Assembly (NCBI RefSeq): GCF_036227205.1
Contig: NZ_CP109442.1
Span: forward strand, 3,410,001-3,474,000
DNA length: 64,000 nucleotides
Direction of reading: 5' to 3'
Source of the DNA: Amycolatopsis sp. NBC_01480
Lineage (GTDB): Bacteria; Actinomycetota; Actinomycetes; Mycobacteriales; Pseudonocardiaceae
Positions 49,878-59,300 of this stretch are shown here, piece by piece; the stretch's first letter is position 1, and each line of letters opens with the position of its first letter. Under the pieces are notes generated by a model that saw only the letters and a list, made by a program, of their open reading frames with translations, had not been told where the DNA came from and ran no database searches. A program made the position numbers and the translations under genes.

Positions 49878-50891
49878 ATGGGGTTCAGGGGAGTCCGCGC
49901 GGGCCTGACGGTCACGGCCGCGGCCGTGCTGCTCGCGGGGTGCACGGTGACGGTCGGGGGCACGGCCTCGCCGTTGCCGGGGCAGGGGCCGGTGAAACAG
50001 GTCGTCGACCCGTGCAAGCTGCTGAACGCCCAGCAGCTCGACGCGCTCGGCTACCGGGCGTCCGGCCACGGCGTCCCGGCCAGCGAGGCGCAGCGCGCGC
50101 CCGCGATGTGCTTGTGGCACACCAAGGACGACGTCTCGCCCTCGGTGATCCTGAACGTCGGCTGGGCCGTGGACCAGACCCTCGACAACTACCTGCAGGG
50201 CGCCGTGGTCAAGGCCCCGCCGGTGAAGCTGGGCGGGCTCGACTGGACGCGGTACGGCGCGTTCATCCCCGGCAGCTGCGATCTGTACACCACGCTCGGC
50301 GCGAAGTCGTTCGCCTTCGTGAGCGTCTCTTTCCAGGACGAGGACAAGGCCTGCGAACTGGCGAAGCAGGTGGTCCCCCAGGTGGCCGCGGGCCTGCCGG
50401 GCGGGCAGCCGGCGCCGCCGATCAGCGCGGCCTCGCCGTCGACCTCGGCTCTGCCGAGCGGGCCGGTCGCGGCGCTCGACCCGTGCGCACTGCTCAAGCC
50501 CGAGCAGGCCGCGCAGCTGAAAATGGAGACGACGGGCGCGAAGAACATCTCCGACAGCCCCTCGCCGAACGTCACGTACTGCCTCTGGAAGGACACCGAC
50601 GGGGACCGCGGCCAGAAGGCGTTCGAGGTCTGGCTCGGCCCGGACGTGCCGGTGACGAAGTGGATCGGCATGGACGTGCCGCCGGTCGAGCAGGTCGACG
50701 GCGGCGGTGGCCGCAAGTGGTCGGTCTTCGCCAACTTCAACGACTCCGGCGGCGTGAACTGCGCTGCCGGGCTGGCGCTGTCGGACACCTCGTCGGTCGA
50801 GATCGTCAGCGGGTACCTGGACGATCCGAGCAAGTCCTGCGACGCCGTCAAGGCGGGCATTCCGCTGGTCACCGCGAACCTGCCCACCTGA
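49878..50891 (+). CDS. DUF3558 lipoprotein with two DUF3558-like units
   Basis: This secreted lipoprotein of 337 residues has a signal peptide with lipobox LLAGC (Cys near 22) and two tandem domains that each begin with DPCxLL (VVDPCKLLNAQQLDALGY near 43 and ALDPCALLKPEQAAQL near 197). Each has a second Cys in a CLWHTKD/CLWKDTD context and a third Cys in the last third, as in DUF3558. Function unknown; the family is widespread in Pseudonocardiaceae and mycobacteria. ATG at 49878 after GGGAGGAA. It is divergent from the nucleotidyltransferase gene and convergent with the monooxygenase gene. Confidence 0.9.
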   Translation: MGFRGVRAGLTVTAAAVLLAGCTVTVGGTASPLPGQGPVKQVVDPCKLLNAQQLDALGYRASGHGVPASEAQRAPAMCLWHTKDDVSPSVILNVGWAVDQTLDNYLQGAVVKAPPVKLGGLDWTRYGAFIPGSCDLYTTLGAKSFAFVSVSFQDEDKACELAKQVVPQVAAGLPGGQPAPPISAASPSTSALPSGPVAALDPCALLKPEQAAQLKMETTGAKNISDSPSPNVTYCLWKDTDGDRGQKAFEVWLGPDVPVTKWIGMDVPPVEQVDGGGGRKWSVFANFNDSGGVNCAAGLALSDTSSVEIVSGYLDDPSKSCDAVKAGIPLVTANLPT

Positions 50892-50907
50892 CGCACCACG
50901 CCGGGGC

Positions 50908-52755
50908 TCAGCCGGCGAGCGCCACGCTCCGCTGCGGTGCCGCCGGACGGGCCGGGCCCCAGGACGGGGCGACGGTGCGCGGCGGCGCGACCGGCACGTT
51001 GCGCGCGGCGGGGATGTTCGGCGGCGCGGTCCGGACCGGCTGCGGCGCGGCCGAAGCCGCGACCAGCGCCCGAGCCGGAACCGGGACCGACGGCCGAACC
51101 GGGGCCGCGACCCGAGCCACGGCCGGAACCGGCGCCGCACACCGAGCCGGAACCGGGACCGGCGCCGGAGCGGGGGCCGCGGGCCGCTTGAGGTCGAGGT
51201 CCACCGCGACCTCTTCGCCGCCGATCTCCCGGGTGATCCAGGAGCCGGATTCCACCATCACGGCCAGGGTTTTCGTGTCCAGGCCGTTGATCCGGGCGCG
51301 GTACCAGCCGTCGTCGGGCAGGTTCCCCATCCGGCCCGCCATCCGGTCCTTGATGGACTTGAGCCGCTGGAACAGCGTCTCGGTGAGGGCCTGGCGGTCG
51401 TGCCCGCCGGCCAGCCCGGCGCGGATGCGGTCCTCGATGCCGCGCGGCGCGCCGTTCTCGTCGGGCATCAGCATGGTGGTCCAGGCGCGGGACTTCTCGC
51501 GGTACTGCAGCTGCTGCATCAGGCCCTCGTGCGCGGCGAAGTCCGCGGCGCGGAACGAGCGGCCGGACCAGCGGGCCTTCAGGTTCGCGGCCAGCGACTG
51601 CACGCTCTTGACCCCGGTGTTGAGGCCGCGGCCGGGCCAGAAGTGCAGCGAGTTGGCGGCGTCGCCGAGCAGGAAGCCGAACGTGGCGGGCGCGAGCTGC
51701 GCGGTGAACTTCGGGTTCTGCGTCATGCCGAGCTTGAACGTGGTGATGCCGACGACGTCCTCCAGTCCGACGCCGAAGAACTTGATGCCGTCGGCGATCC
51801 GCGGCCACAGGAACGAGAGCGCGTCCACCGACGGCTTGAACACGGACTTGTGCCGGTCGCAGACGAACTTGTCGCCGTCCGGGCGCATGGTGCAGCCGAA
51901 CTTGCCGATGCACTCGACCGGGCCGTTTTCGCCGTAGGCCACGAGTTCGGAGGCCTCCTCGGCGGTGAGGCGCATGTTGATGAAGCCGCCGCCGAGGGAG
52001 TTGAACAGGAAGCGGTTCTGGCACACCGTGAGCGGCACGGTGAACTCGTCCGGCAGCTTGCCCTTCACGCGGATGCCGAGCACGGTCTCGTCCAGCGGCG
52101 CGCCGTTCACCGAGTAGAGGTCGCGGCTGGAGGTGCCGAACGCGTCCTTGAGGTCGTCACGGGTCTTGGAGCGGGCGCCGTCGCAGATCGCGAGCACGTC
52201 GACCTCGCTCCAGGCGTCGGGCTGGGCGTAGGGCTCGGGGACCAGCTCGATGCCGTAGACGTCCTGCGCCATCTCGAGCAGGCAGTCCTCGATCCAGCGG
52301 ATCTTGATGTTGCGCGGGCGGCCGCGCTCGGCGGGGGAGTCCGGGCCCAGCGGCCACATCTCGGAGTGCTTGCCGGCGACGAACAGGCGCTGCTGCATCA
52401 GCTGCGGCATCTGGCCCCAGACGTTGCTCTGCAGCGTGACGACCTGCTCGCGGCGGTTGTTGCCCTCTTCCTTGCCGCGCCAGACGATGCGGTTGCCGCG
52501 CCGGGTCCAGCGCCGGTCGTACACGCGGATCTTGGCCTGCTCGCCCATCATCGAACGCAGCGTGCAGGCGAAGATCAGCCCGACCGGCCCGCCGCCGGCC
52601 ACGTCGACGCGCAGCGGCTTCGTCTCGCCGGCCCGCTGGACCAGCTTCACCACGCGGCCGAGGTCCTGTCCGGGCAACGACTTCACCGACTGCCGGTTCT
52701 GCTGCGGCAGAACGAGCTTCATCGTCGCGTCGAAGTGTGAGCCGTTGTGGTTCAT
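50908..52755 (-). CDS. FAD-dependent monooxygenase-like protein with Pro/Ala-rich tail
   Basis: This protein of 615 residues has a Rossmann dinucleotide motif near 55 (VDVAGGGPVGLIFACTLRSMMG), RIVWRGKEEGNNRREQVVTLQ, and the late FAD motif GFLLGDAANSLHFWPGRGLNTGVKSVQSLAANL, which define a group A flavoprotein monooxygenase fold. The RxNRxxxL-like segment recalls MICAL-type oxygenases. From about residue 520 the chain becomes Pro/Ala/Val repeats (PAPAPVPVPARCAAPVPA), probably a flexible tail. The substrate is unknown. ATG at 52755 with GGGAGG upstream. It lies 116 bases after the L-2-hydroxyglutarate oxidase gene on the same strand. Confidence 0.82.
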   Translation of the reverse strand: MNHNGSHFDATMKLVLPQQNRQSVKSLPGQDLGRVVKLVQRAGETKPLRVDVAGGGPVGLIFACTLRSMMGEQAKIRVYDRRWTRRGNRIVWRGKEEGNNRREQVVTLQSNVWGQMPQLMQQRLFVAGKHSEMWPLGPDSPAERGRPRNIKIRWIEDCLLEMAQDVYGIELVPEPYAQPDAWSEVDVLAICDGARSKTRDDLKDAFGTSSRDLYSVNGAPLDETVLGIRVKGKLPDEFTVPLTVCQNRFLFNSLGGGFINMRLTAEEASELVAYGENGPVECIGKFGCTMRPDGDKFVCDRHKSVFKPSVDALSFLWPRIADGIKFFGVGLEDVVGITTFKLGMTQNPKFTAQLAPATFGFLLGDAANSLHFWPGRGLNTGVKSVQSLAANLKARWSGRSFRAADFAAHEGLMQQLQYREKSRAWTTMLMPDENGAPRGIEDRIRAGLAGGHDRQALTETLFQRLKSIKDRMAGRMGNLPDDGWYRARINGLDTKTLAVMVESGSWITREIGGEEVAVDLDLKRPAAPAPAPVPVPARCAAPVPAVARVAAPVRPSVPVPARALVAASAAPQPVRTAPPNIPAARNVPVAPPRTVAPSWGPARPAAPQRSVALAG

Positions 52756-52871
52756 GTCCCCGGACCCTCCCGTGTGCTTCCTCGGTCGGCCATCACACGG
52801 GGCTGGGGGCTCGGGCGGTTCACCGATTTCCGGAAAAAACTTCAGAAGATCTTTTTGCGCTGGTAGCAGGC

Positions 52872-54056
52872 CTAAGCCGAGACCTGGTCCGCGATGTGCC
52901 GGGCGATTTCGAGCGCGCTCGTGGCCGCCGGGGACGGGGCGTTGAGGACGTGCACCTGGTCCCGCGCGGTCTCGATGAGGAAGTCGTCGACGAGCGAGCC
53001 GTCGGGCCGCAGGGCCTGCGCGCGCACGCCCGAGCCGTGGCGGACGATGTCGTGCTCCGTGACCGCGGGGACGAGGCGCGCGAGGCTGGCGGCGAAGCGC
53101 TTCTTCGAGAACGAGCGCCGCACTTCCTCCAGCCCGGTCGGGAACGCGTACTTCTTCGCGAGCCGCCAGGCGCCGGGGAAACGGGCGACGTCGGCGAGGT
53201 CCTTCGGGGACACGTCGGCCCATCGGTAGCCCTCGCGCCGCAACGCGAGCACGGCGTTCGGTCCCGCGTGGACGCTGCCGTCGAGCATCCGCGTGAGGTG
53301 GACGCCGAGGAACGGCAGCGTCGGGTCCGGCACTGGGTAGATCAGGCCGCGCACGAGGTGGCGGCGTTCGGGCTTGAGCTCGTAGTACTCGCCGCGGAAC
53401 GGCACGATGCGGGCGCTCGGCGTCAGGCCGGCCAGCTCGGCGACGCGGTCGGACTGCAGGCCCGCGCAGTTCACCAGCGCGTCGGCCTGCAGCACCTCGG
53501 TGCCGGTGGCGACCTCGACCCCGCCGTGGCGGCCGGGGCGGATGCCGAGCGCCGCGGTGTTCAGCCGCAGGTCGGCGTCGGCCTCGTCGAGCAGACGGAC
53601 GAGCGTGGCGCAGACGGCTTCGTAGTCGATGATGCCCGTCGACTCCACCCGCAGTGCGCCGACGCACGCCACCTCGGGCTCGTACTCGCGGGCTTCGGCG
53701 GGCGACACCTGCTTGGCCGGGACGCCGTTGGCCTCCGCGCGTTCGGCGAGCGTGGCCAGCGCCGGCAGCTCGGCGGGCTCGGTGGCCACCACGAGCTTCC
53801 CGCAGACCTCGACCGGCACGCCGTACTGCCGGGCGAAGTCCACAATGGACCGGTTGCCGGCCACGGACATCCGCGCCTTGAACGAGCCGGGCTTGTAGTA
53901 CAGGCCGGCGTGCACGACGTTCGAGTTGTGCCCGGTCTGGTGCGCCGCCCAGCGGCCCTCCTTCTCGAGCACCGTGACGTCCTGCCCGCGCTTCGACAGC
54001 TCCCAGGCCACCGCCAGGCCGACGATTCCCCCACCGATCACCACGACGTTCCGCAC
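52872..54056 (-). CDS. lhgO: L-2-hydroxyglutarate oxidase
   Basis: This FAD enzyme oxidises L-2-hydroxyglutarate to 2-oxoglutarate. 394 residues: GxGxxG motif at the start (VVVIGGGIVGLAVAWELSKRGQDVTVLEKEGRWAAHQTGHNSNVVHAGLYY, where the HNSNVVHAGLYY segment is characteristic of LhgO), VESTGIIDYEAVCATL, NCAGLQSDRVAEL, FRGEYYELKPERRHLVRGLIYPVPDPTLPFLGVHLTRM, and the C-terminal NAPSPAATSALEIARHIAD. GTG start at 54056 is two residues before the FAD strand. It is divergent from a TetR gene with a 79-base spacer. Confidence 0.93.
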   Translation of the reverse strand: MRNVVVIGGGIVGLAVAWELSKRGQDVTVLEKEGRWAAHQTGHNSNVVHAGLYYKPGSFKARMSVAGNRSIVDFARQYGVPVEVCGKLVVATEPAELPALATLAERAEANGVPAKQVSPAEAREYEPEVACVGALRVESTGIIDYEAVCATLVRLLDEADADLRLNTAALGIRPGRHGGVEVATGTEVLQADALVNCAGLQSDRVAELAGLTPSARIVPFRGEYYELKPERRHLVRGLIYPVPDPTLPFLGVHLTRMLDGSVHAGPNAVLALRREGYRWADVSPKDLADVARFPGAWRLAKKYAFPTGLEEVRRSFSKKRFAASLARLVPAVTEHDIVRHGSGVRAQALRPDGSLVDDFLIETARDQVHVLNAPSPAATSALEIARHIADQVSA

Positions 54057-54093
54057 GGTCGGAAAGGCTACGCGCCGGGGTCCGCGAGCGCCT

Positions 54094-54113
54094 AACCTAA
54101 CAATCGTCAGGTT
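54094..54113. promoter_or_regulatory. Candidate TetR operator between lhgO and the tetR gene
   Basis: AACCTAACAATCGTCAGGTT has arms AACCT/AGGTT and a near-symmetric centre. It lies 37 bases before lhgO and 22 before tetR. A second CAGGT...ACCTG pair (54109-54132) overlaps it, giving the region two possible sites. Confidence 0.55.
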
Positions 54114-54135
54114 ATTCTGGTAACGTACCTGACCG

Positions 54136-54747
54136 ATGTCAGGCAAGCGGTTGACCAGGGCGGAACGCCGGGCGCGCATCCTCACGGCGGCCGCCGGGGT
54201 GTTCGCCTCAACGGGGTACGCGGCGGCGGGGATGCGTGAGGTCGCGGCCGCCGCCGGAATCAGCACACCGGTGCTGTACGACCATTTTCCGGCCAAAGCC
54301 GACCTCTACGCGAGCCTGCTGGAGTCCGAAGTGGACAGCCTGCTGGCCGGCTGGGCCGAGCTGCCGCCCGCCGCCGGTGCGGAGGAACTGCTGCACAGTC
54401 GCGTCGCCGCGATCTTCGCGTGGATCGAGGCGCACGAGCAGGGCTGGCGGATGATCTTCGCGGAGACGCCGGCCGACCCGGCCGTCGCGGAGATGCACCG
54501 CCTCGGCCAGCAGCGGGCGACCGAGCAGCTGACCACGGTGTTCCGCCTGGTCCCGCGCCTGGACCTGACCGCGCGCCTGTCACGCGAGCGCGCCGACGCC
54601 GTGCTGGCCGAGGCGTGCAAGAGCGCACTGAACGCCATCGCGCGCTGGTGGTGGTCGAACCGCGACGTGCCCCGTGAGGACGTGGTGGCCCTGACCGTCG
54701 ACCTCCTCTGGCGCGGCCTGCGAGACCTGATCCGGGAGGACGTATGA
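54136..54747 (+). CDS. TetR family regulator
   Basis: This 203-residue repressor has an N-terminal helix-turn-helix (RILTAAAGVFASTGYAAAGMREVAAAAGISTPVLYDHFPAKADLYASLLE, about 13-62) and an all-helical ligand domain (HEQGWRMIFAETPADPAVAEMHRLGQQRATEQL; ACKSALNAIARWWW). ATG at 54136. The divergent lhgO gene and the palindromic spacer suggest it controls both directions. The ATG of the following SnoaL-like gene overlaps its stop (ATGA). Confidence 0.92.
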   Translation: MSGKRLTRAERRARILTAAAGVFASTGYAAAGMREVAAAAGISTPVLYDHFPAKADLYASLLESEVDSLLAGWAELPPAAGAEELLHSRVAAIFAWIEAHEQGWRMIFAETPADPAVAEMHRLGQQRATEQLTTVFRLVPRLDLTARLSRERADAVLAEACKSALNAIARWWWSNRDVPREDVVALTVDLLWRGLRDLIREDV

Positions 54748-55226
54748 AGGTCACCGAGCGCTACCGCAAGGCCGCCGAAACCGGCGACGTGGACCTGGCC
54801 ATGACCGCCTTCGCCGACGGCGCCGTGCTGCATTCCCCGCTGACCGGCCGAGTCCGCTTCACCGGCCACGAGGAACTGCGGCCGTTGATCGAAGTCGCGT
54901 ACAGCCACCTGGAAAACGTGCGGTTCCACACCGATCTGGGCGATGAACAGGCCCGGGTGGTCATCTACACCGCCCAGATCGGCGACGAACCGGTGGAGGA
55001 ATCGGCCTTGCTCCGCATCGAGGACGACCTGATCGTCGAGGCGACCCTGTACGTCCGCCCGTTGCCCGGCCTGGTGACCCTGATGGCCGCCTTCGGCCCC
55101 GACATCGCCCGCCGCAACCGACGCCCGGCCGCGGCCCGCTTCCTGTCCCTGGCGACAAAACCGTTGCGTGCCATGGTTCGCTCCGGGGACAAGCACGCCG
55201 TGCCGCTGGCCGCACCCCGCCGTTAA
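54744..55226 (+). CDS. NTF2/SnoaL-like protein
   Basis: This 160-residue protein has a cone-shaped NTF2-like fold, suggested by VTERYRKAAETGDVDLAMTAFADGAVLHSPLTGRVRFTGHEELRPLIEVAYSHLENVRFHTDLGDEQARVVIYTAQIGDEPVEE. Members include isomerases, cyclases and binding proteins. A basic C-terminal extension of about 40 residues (ARRNRRPAAARFLSLATKPLRAMVR) is unusual. Start overlaps the TetR stop (ATGA), so it is co-expressed with the regulator. It is convergent with the truncated transporter gene, the two stops overlapping by a few bases. Confidence 0.85.
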   Translation: MKVTERYRKAAETGDVDLAMTAFADGAVLHSPLTGRVRFTGHEELRPLIEVAYSHLENVRFHTDLGDEQARVVIYTAQIGDEPVEESALLRIEDDLIVEATLYVRPLPGLVTLMAAFGPDIARRNRRPAAARFLSLATKPLRAMVRSGDKHAVPLAAPRR

Positions 55227-56312
55227 ACGAGCACGGGCTCTTCGACCTCGGCGTGGTCGTCGAGCACCTTCGGCACGCCCTTCAACGCCACCCAGGCCAC
55301 CACCGTCACCACGACCATCAGGCCGGCGGCCGCCAGCATCGTCACCTGCAGCCCGCCGACGAACGCTTCCCGCGCGCTGGCCAGCAAGGCCTGTCCGCCG
55401 GGGACCTGGGCCGCGACCTGGACCGCGCCGCCGAGGGTGCCCCGGGCCGAATCCGCGGCCGCGGCCGAAAGCCCGCCCGGCAGCACCAGCCCGTCCCGGT
55501 ACAGCGAACCCAGCACACTCCCCAGCACCGCGATCCCCAGCGCGCCACCGAGTTCCGTGGCCGTCTCGGAGATCGCCGAAGCCGCGCCGGCCCGCTCTTT
55601 CGGCACCACGCCGAGCACGGTGTCCGTGGCGACGGTCAGCACCAGCGCGAGCCCGATCCCGAACACCGCCATGGTCACGAGCAGGTACGGGTAGCCGGTG
55701 GTGACGCCGAGCCGGCTGTACGGCGCGAAGCCGAGCGCGGAGGCGGCACAGCCGAGGGTGACCGTGCCGGCGCGGCTGAGCGACTTGATCAGCACCGCGC
55801 CGAGCGTCCCGCCGATCATCGCGCCGCCCATCCCGGGCAGCCCGGCGAGCCCGGACTTCAGCGGCGACCAGCCGAGTACGAGCTGGAAGTACTGCGCGGC
55901 CATCAGCGAAACGGCCAGCTGCGCGAACATCGCCAGCACCGTCACCCCGATCGTCGCGGAGAACGCGCGGTTGCCGAACAGCTTCAGGTCCATCAGCGGC
56001 TCGCGCAGCCGCGGCTGCCGCAGCACGAACGTCAGGAGGCAGCCGACGCCGACGATCGCGGCGGCGTAGATGTCCCAGTGATCCAGGCCCTTGTACGCGA
56101 TTTCCTTGATCGTGTAGACCACGCCGAGGATCCCGACGAGCGACAGCCCGACGCTGACCAGGTCGATCCGCCCCGGCCGTGGGTTGCGCGATTCCGGCAG
56201 CACCGCCAGTCCGACCAGGATCAGCACGGCGACCACCGGCACGTTGACCAGGAACACCGAGCCCCACCAGAAGTGGTCGAGCAGCGCGCCGCCGATCAGC
56301 ACGCGCAACAGG
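55223..56312 (-). pseudogene. 5'-truncated MFS (DHA2/QacA-type) transporter
   Basis: The readable part (about 360 residues) starts at LLRVLIGGALLDHFWWGSVFLVNVPVVAVLILVGLAVLP, which corresponds to helices 5-7 of 14-helix drug exporters, and runs to a normal C-terminus. The first 150 or so residues, with helices 1-4 and motif A, are missing. The homology stops exactly where the 50-base palindrome at 56313 begins, and the SARP gene ends 53 bases beyond. A GTG inside the palindrome could restart translation, but the product would lack the first helices. Such exporters often sit beside SARP/NB-ARC regulators, so this was probably the target gene. Confidence 0.78.
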
Positions 56313-56362
56313 GCTCGTGAGTGTTTATGACGGTTAGAACCGTCATAAACACTCACGAGCCT
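56313..56362. repeat. Palindromic repeat, CTCGTGAGTG family (copy 2)
   Basis: 24-bp perfect arms (56313-56336, GGCTCGTGAGTGTTTATGAC then GGTT; 56339-56362) surround a 2-base centre. It shares CTCGTGAGTG, TATGACGGTT and the ends CACTCACGAG with the element at 38122-38167. It lies exactly at the breakpoint of the truncated transporter gene. Confidence 0.9.
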
Positions 56363-56364
56363 GA

Positions 56365-59300
56365 TCAGGGAGCCGGTTCGATCCCGGCCGCGGTCAGGGC
56401 TTTCGGCGTGGTCAGCGCCCGTCCGGCCGCGTACTTCGTCGCGAAGTCCGGTCCCAGCCGAGCCTGCGCCGAGGCGGTCACCTGCGTGACGTCGGGCTGG
56501 CCGACCAGCTCCGTTCCCCGGACGGCGACCGCCGCGCCCAGCAGCAACGCGGCTTCCTCGGGCCGGTCCTCCAGGTTCGCCGCGCCGGCAACGCCCTCCA
56601 GCGCCGCGGCCAGCACCATGCTGTCCCGCCACTGGCCGGCCGATGCCACGGCTTCGCTCATCCGGACCCTCGCCTGGGCCGGATGGCCGTCCGCCAGCGC
56701 GATCCAGCCGAGTTCGATCGTCGCCGACGCGCGGACCGCGGCGACCGAGTACGAGCTACTGGTGCACTCCGCCAGCGCGCGGTCCGCCAGCGAGCGCGCG
56801 GTCGCCAGGTCGCCGGTGCGGCGGGCGAGGCCGGCCAGCCCGACGTACGCCGATGCGCGCGTTTCGGGCATGCCGGAGCGGCGCGCGAGCGAGATCGTCA
56901 GCTCGTAGTCCGCGCGGGCGCCCGCGAAGTCACCGCGCAGCGACCGGCTGTCGGCGCGGCGGCAGAGCAGGTCGGCGTAGTCGTCGGCGGCGCCGAGCTG
57001 TTGCATCAGGCCCATGGACTCGGTCATCGCGGTCAGCGCCTCGTCGTGCCGGCCGCTCCAGGTGAGCATCTGCGAGAGGTGGTCGAGCGTCATCGAAAGT
57101 CCCCATCGCTCGCCCAGCTCGCGGTACCGCGCCTCGCCCTCGCGCAGGCTCCGCTCGGCCGTGTCGAGGTCGCCCATGAGCATCGAGCGCAGGCCGAGGC
57201 CCATCGGCACCAGCGCGCTGGTCCACGGGTCGCCGTGCGCCATCAGCCGGCTGCGCACGTACAGCTCCGAGTCGTCGGCGGGCGGGCCGATCACCACGCC
57301 CATCAGCATGCTCAGCATCGGATGCCTTGGCGCCCAAGACATATCCGCCGCGTAACCCTCCACAAGGGACTTGAAGTGTGCGGTCGCGTCCTGGCCGGGG
57401 CCGGCGGACATCGCGTTCAGCACGCACATGAGGAACTCCTCGGCGTACTCGCGCGGCGGTTCCGGCCCGCAGCGCTTCACGATCTCCAGCGAAAGCATCG
57501 CGCCCTCGTAACGCCGTCCGCGCATCCACCAGTACGCCGCGAGCGCAGCCGTCAGCCGGAACGCCGTGGGCAGGTCTTCCTCGGTCGCCCAGCGCAGGGC
57601 GGCGACGAGGTTGTCGTACTCGGCGTCGAGCCGCTCCAGCCATTCCAGCTGCTCGGCGGTGCGCAGCTTGGGGTCCGCCTCCTCGGCCAGCCGCAGGAAG
57701 ACCAGCGCGTGGGCCCGGTGCAGCTGCTCGGTTTCGCCCGCGCCGGTGAGCTTTTCGGCGCAGAAGGCGCGGATGGTCTCCAGCATCCGGTACCGATCGC
57801 CGGACGCCTCCACCAGCGACTTGTCCGCCAGCCCCGGCAACAGGTCGACGGCATCGGGCACCCCGCAGACCTCCTCGGCCGCGGCCAGCGTCGCGCCGCC
57901 GGGGAACACGGTGAGCCGGCGCGCGAGGCGGCGCTCGTCGTCGTCCAGCAGCTCCCAGCTCCACTCGACGACGCCGCGCAGCGAACGGTGCCGCGCCTCC
58001 GCCGTCCGGCTGCCGCGAGCCAGCAGGCGGAACCGGTCGTCGAGGCGGGCGGCGATCTCGCCGACGGGCAGCGTCCGGACCCGCGCGGCGGCCAGCTCCA
58101 GCGCCAGCGGCAGGCCGTCGAGCGCGGCGCAGATGTGCTGGACGTCGCCGATCGTGCCGTCGTCCACCCGGAACGCCGGATCGCTCGCCGCGGCCCGGTC
58201 CGCGAACAGCCGCGCGGCCGGGAAGCCAAGTGCCTGCTCGGCCGGGGTGCCCGGCGGCGGCACGGCGAGCCGGGGCACGGGCGCCAGCTGCTCACCGGTG
58301 ATGCCCAGCGGCTCCCGGCTCGTCGCGAGCACCCGCAAGCCCGGGCACGCGGGCAGCAGGCGCGCGAGCAGCCGGGCGGCGGCGTCGACGACGTGTTCGC
58401 AGTTGTCGAGGACCAGCAACGGGGCGCGGTCGCGCAGGGCCGCAACCAGCCGGTCCACCGGATCCGGCCCGACGGTGCCACGCCGCGGCGAAGCGTTTTC
58501 ACGCAGGCCGAGCGCGCTGAGCACGGCCTGCACCACGTCACCCGCGACGTGCGGCGCCAGCGCCACGAAGGTCACCGGCTCCGCGCCGGTCGCCGCGACC
58601 TCCACGGCCAGCCGCGTTTTGCCGGTGCCGCCGGGACCCAACAGCGTGACGAGCCGGGCGTGCCGCAACAGCTCGGCGACCTGCTGCAGCTCGCCGTCAC
58701 GGCCGACGAAGCTGGTCAGCTGCGCGGGAAGCGCCGAAGCGGGTTTCACCGGCTCGCTCCGCAGCGCGGCCAGGTGCGCCTCGGCCAGCTCGGGCCCGGG
58801 GTCGGCGCCGAGTTCGTCGGCCAGCGTCCGGCGGGCGTCCTCGAACGCGGCCAGCGCTTCCGCGGACCGGCCCGCCGCCTGCAAAGCCCGTACGAGCTGG
58901 GCGCGCGATCGTTCCCGCAACGGCTGTTCGGCGACGGTGGCGCGCAGCTCGTCGAGCACGCCCGCAGCACGGCCGAGCGAGATCTCGGCGTCCACCCGGT
59001 CGGCGGCGACGTCCGCGCGCAGCTCTTCGAGCCGCGTCGACTGCGTCGCCGCGAAGGGCGCTTCGGTGACGTCGGCGAACGCGGGACCGCGCCACAACGC
59101 CAGCGCTTCGCCTAGCAGCTCGCTCGCGCGGGCGGCGTCACCCGCGGCCAGCTCGCGCCGCCCGTCACCGGCCAGCCGCTCGAAGCGGTGCACGTCGACG
59201 TCCTCGGGATCCACCACGAGCCGGTAGCCGGCGGCGGTGAACTCGACCGGCGCGACGGCCTTCAGCGCGCCCCGCAGCCGCGAGACCTGCGATTGCAGCG

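Noticed and set aside
52737..54095. A long plus-strand frame opposite the L-2-hydroxyglutarate oxidase gene
   Set aside because: No domain or ribosome binding site; the minus-strand gene has the FAD and LhgO motifs.
56369..56384. GGTTCGATCCC, resembling a tRNA T-loop
   Set aside because: It lies within the last codons of the SARP gene and no acceptor, D or anticodon arms can be folded around it. No tRNA or rRNA gene was found in the window.
56683..59115. An 810-codon open frame on the plus strand opposite the SARP-type regulator gene
   Set aside because: Its translation is Arg/Gln/His/Ala-rich with no domain; it mirrors the codon bias of the minus-strand gene, which has clear BTAD and NB-ARC domains.
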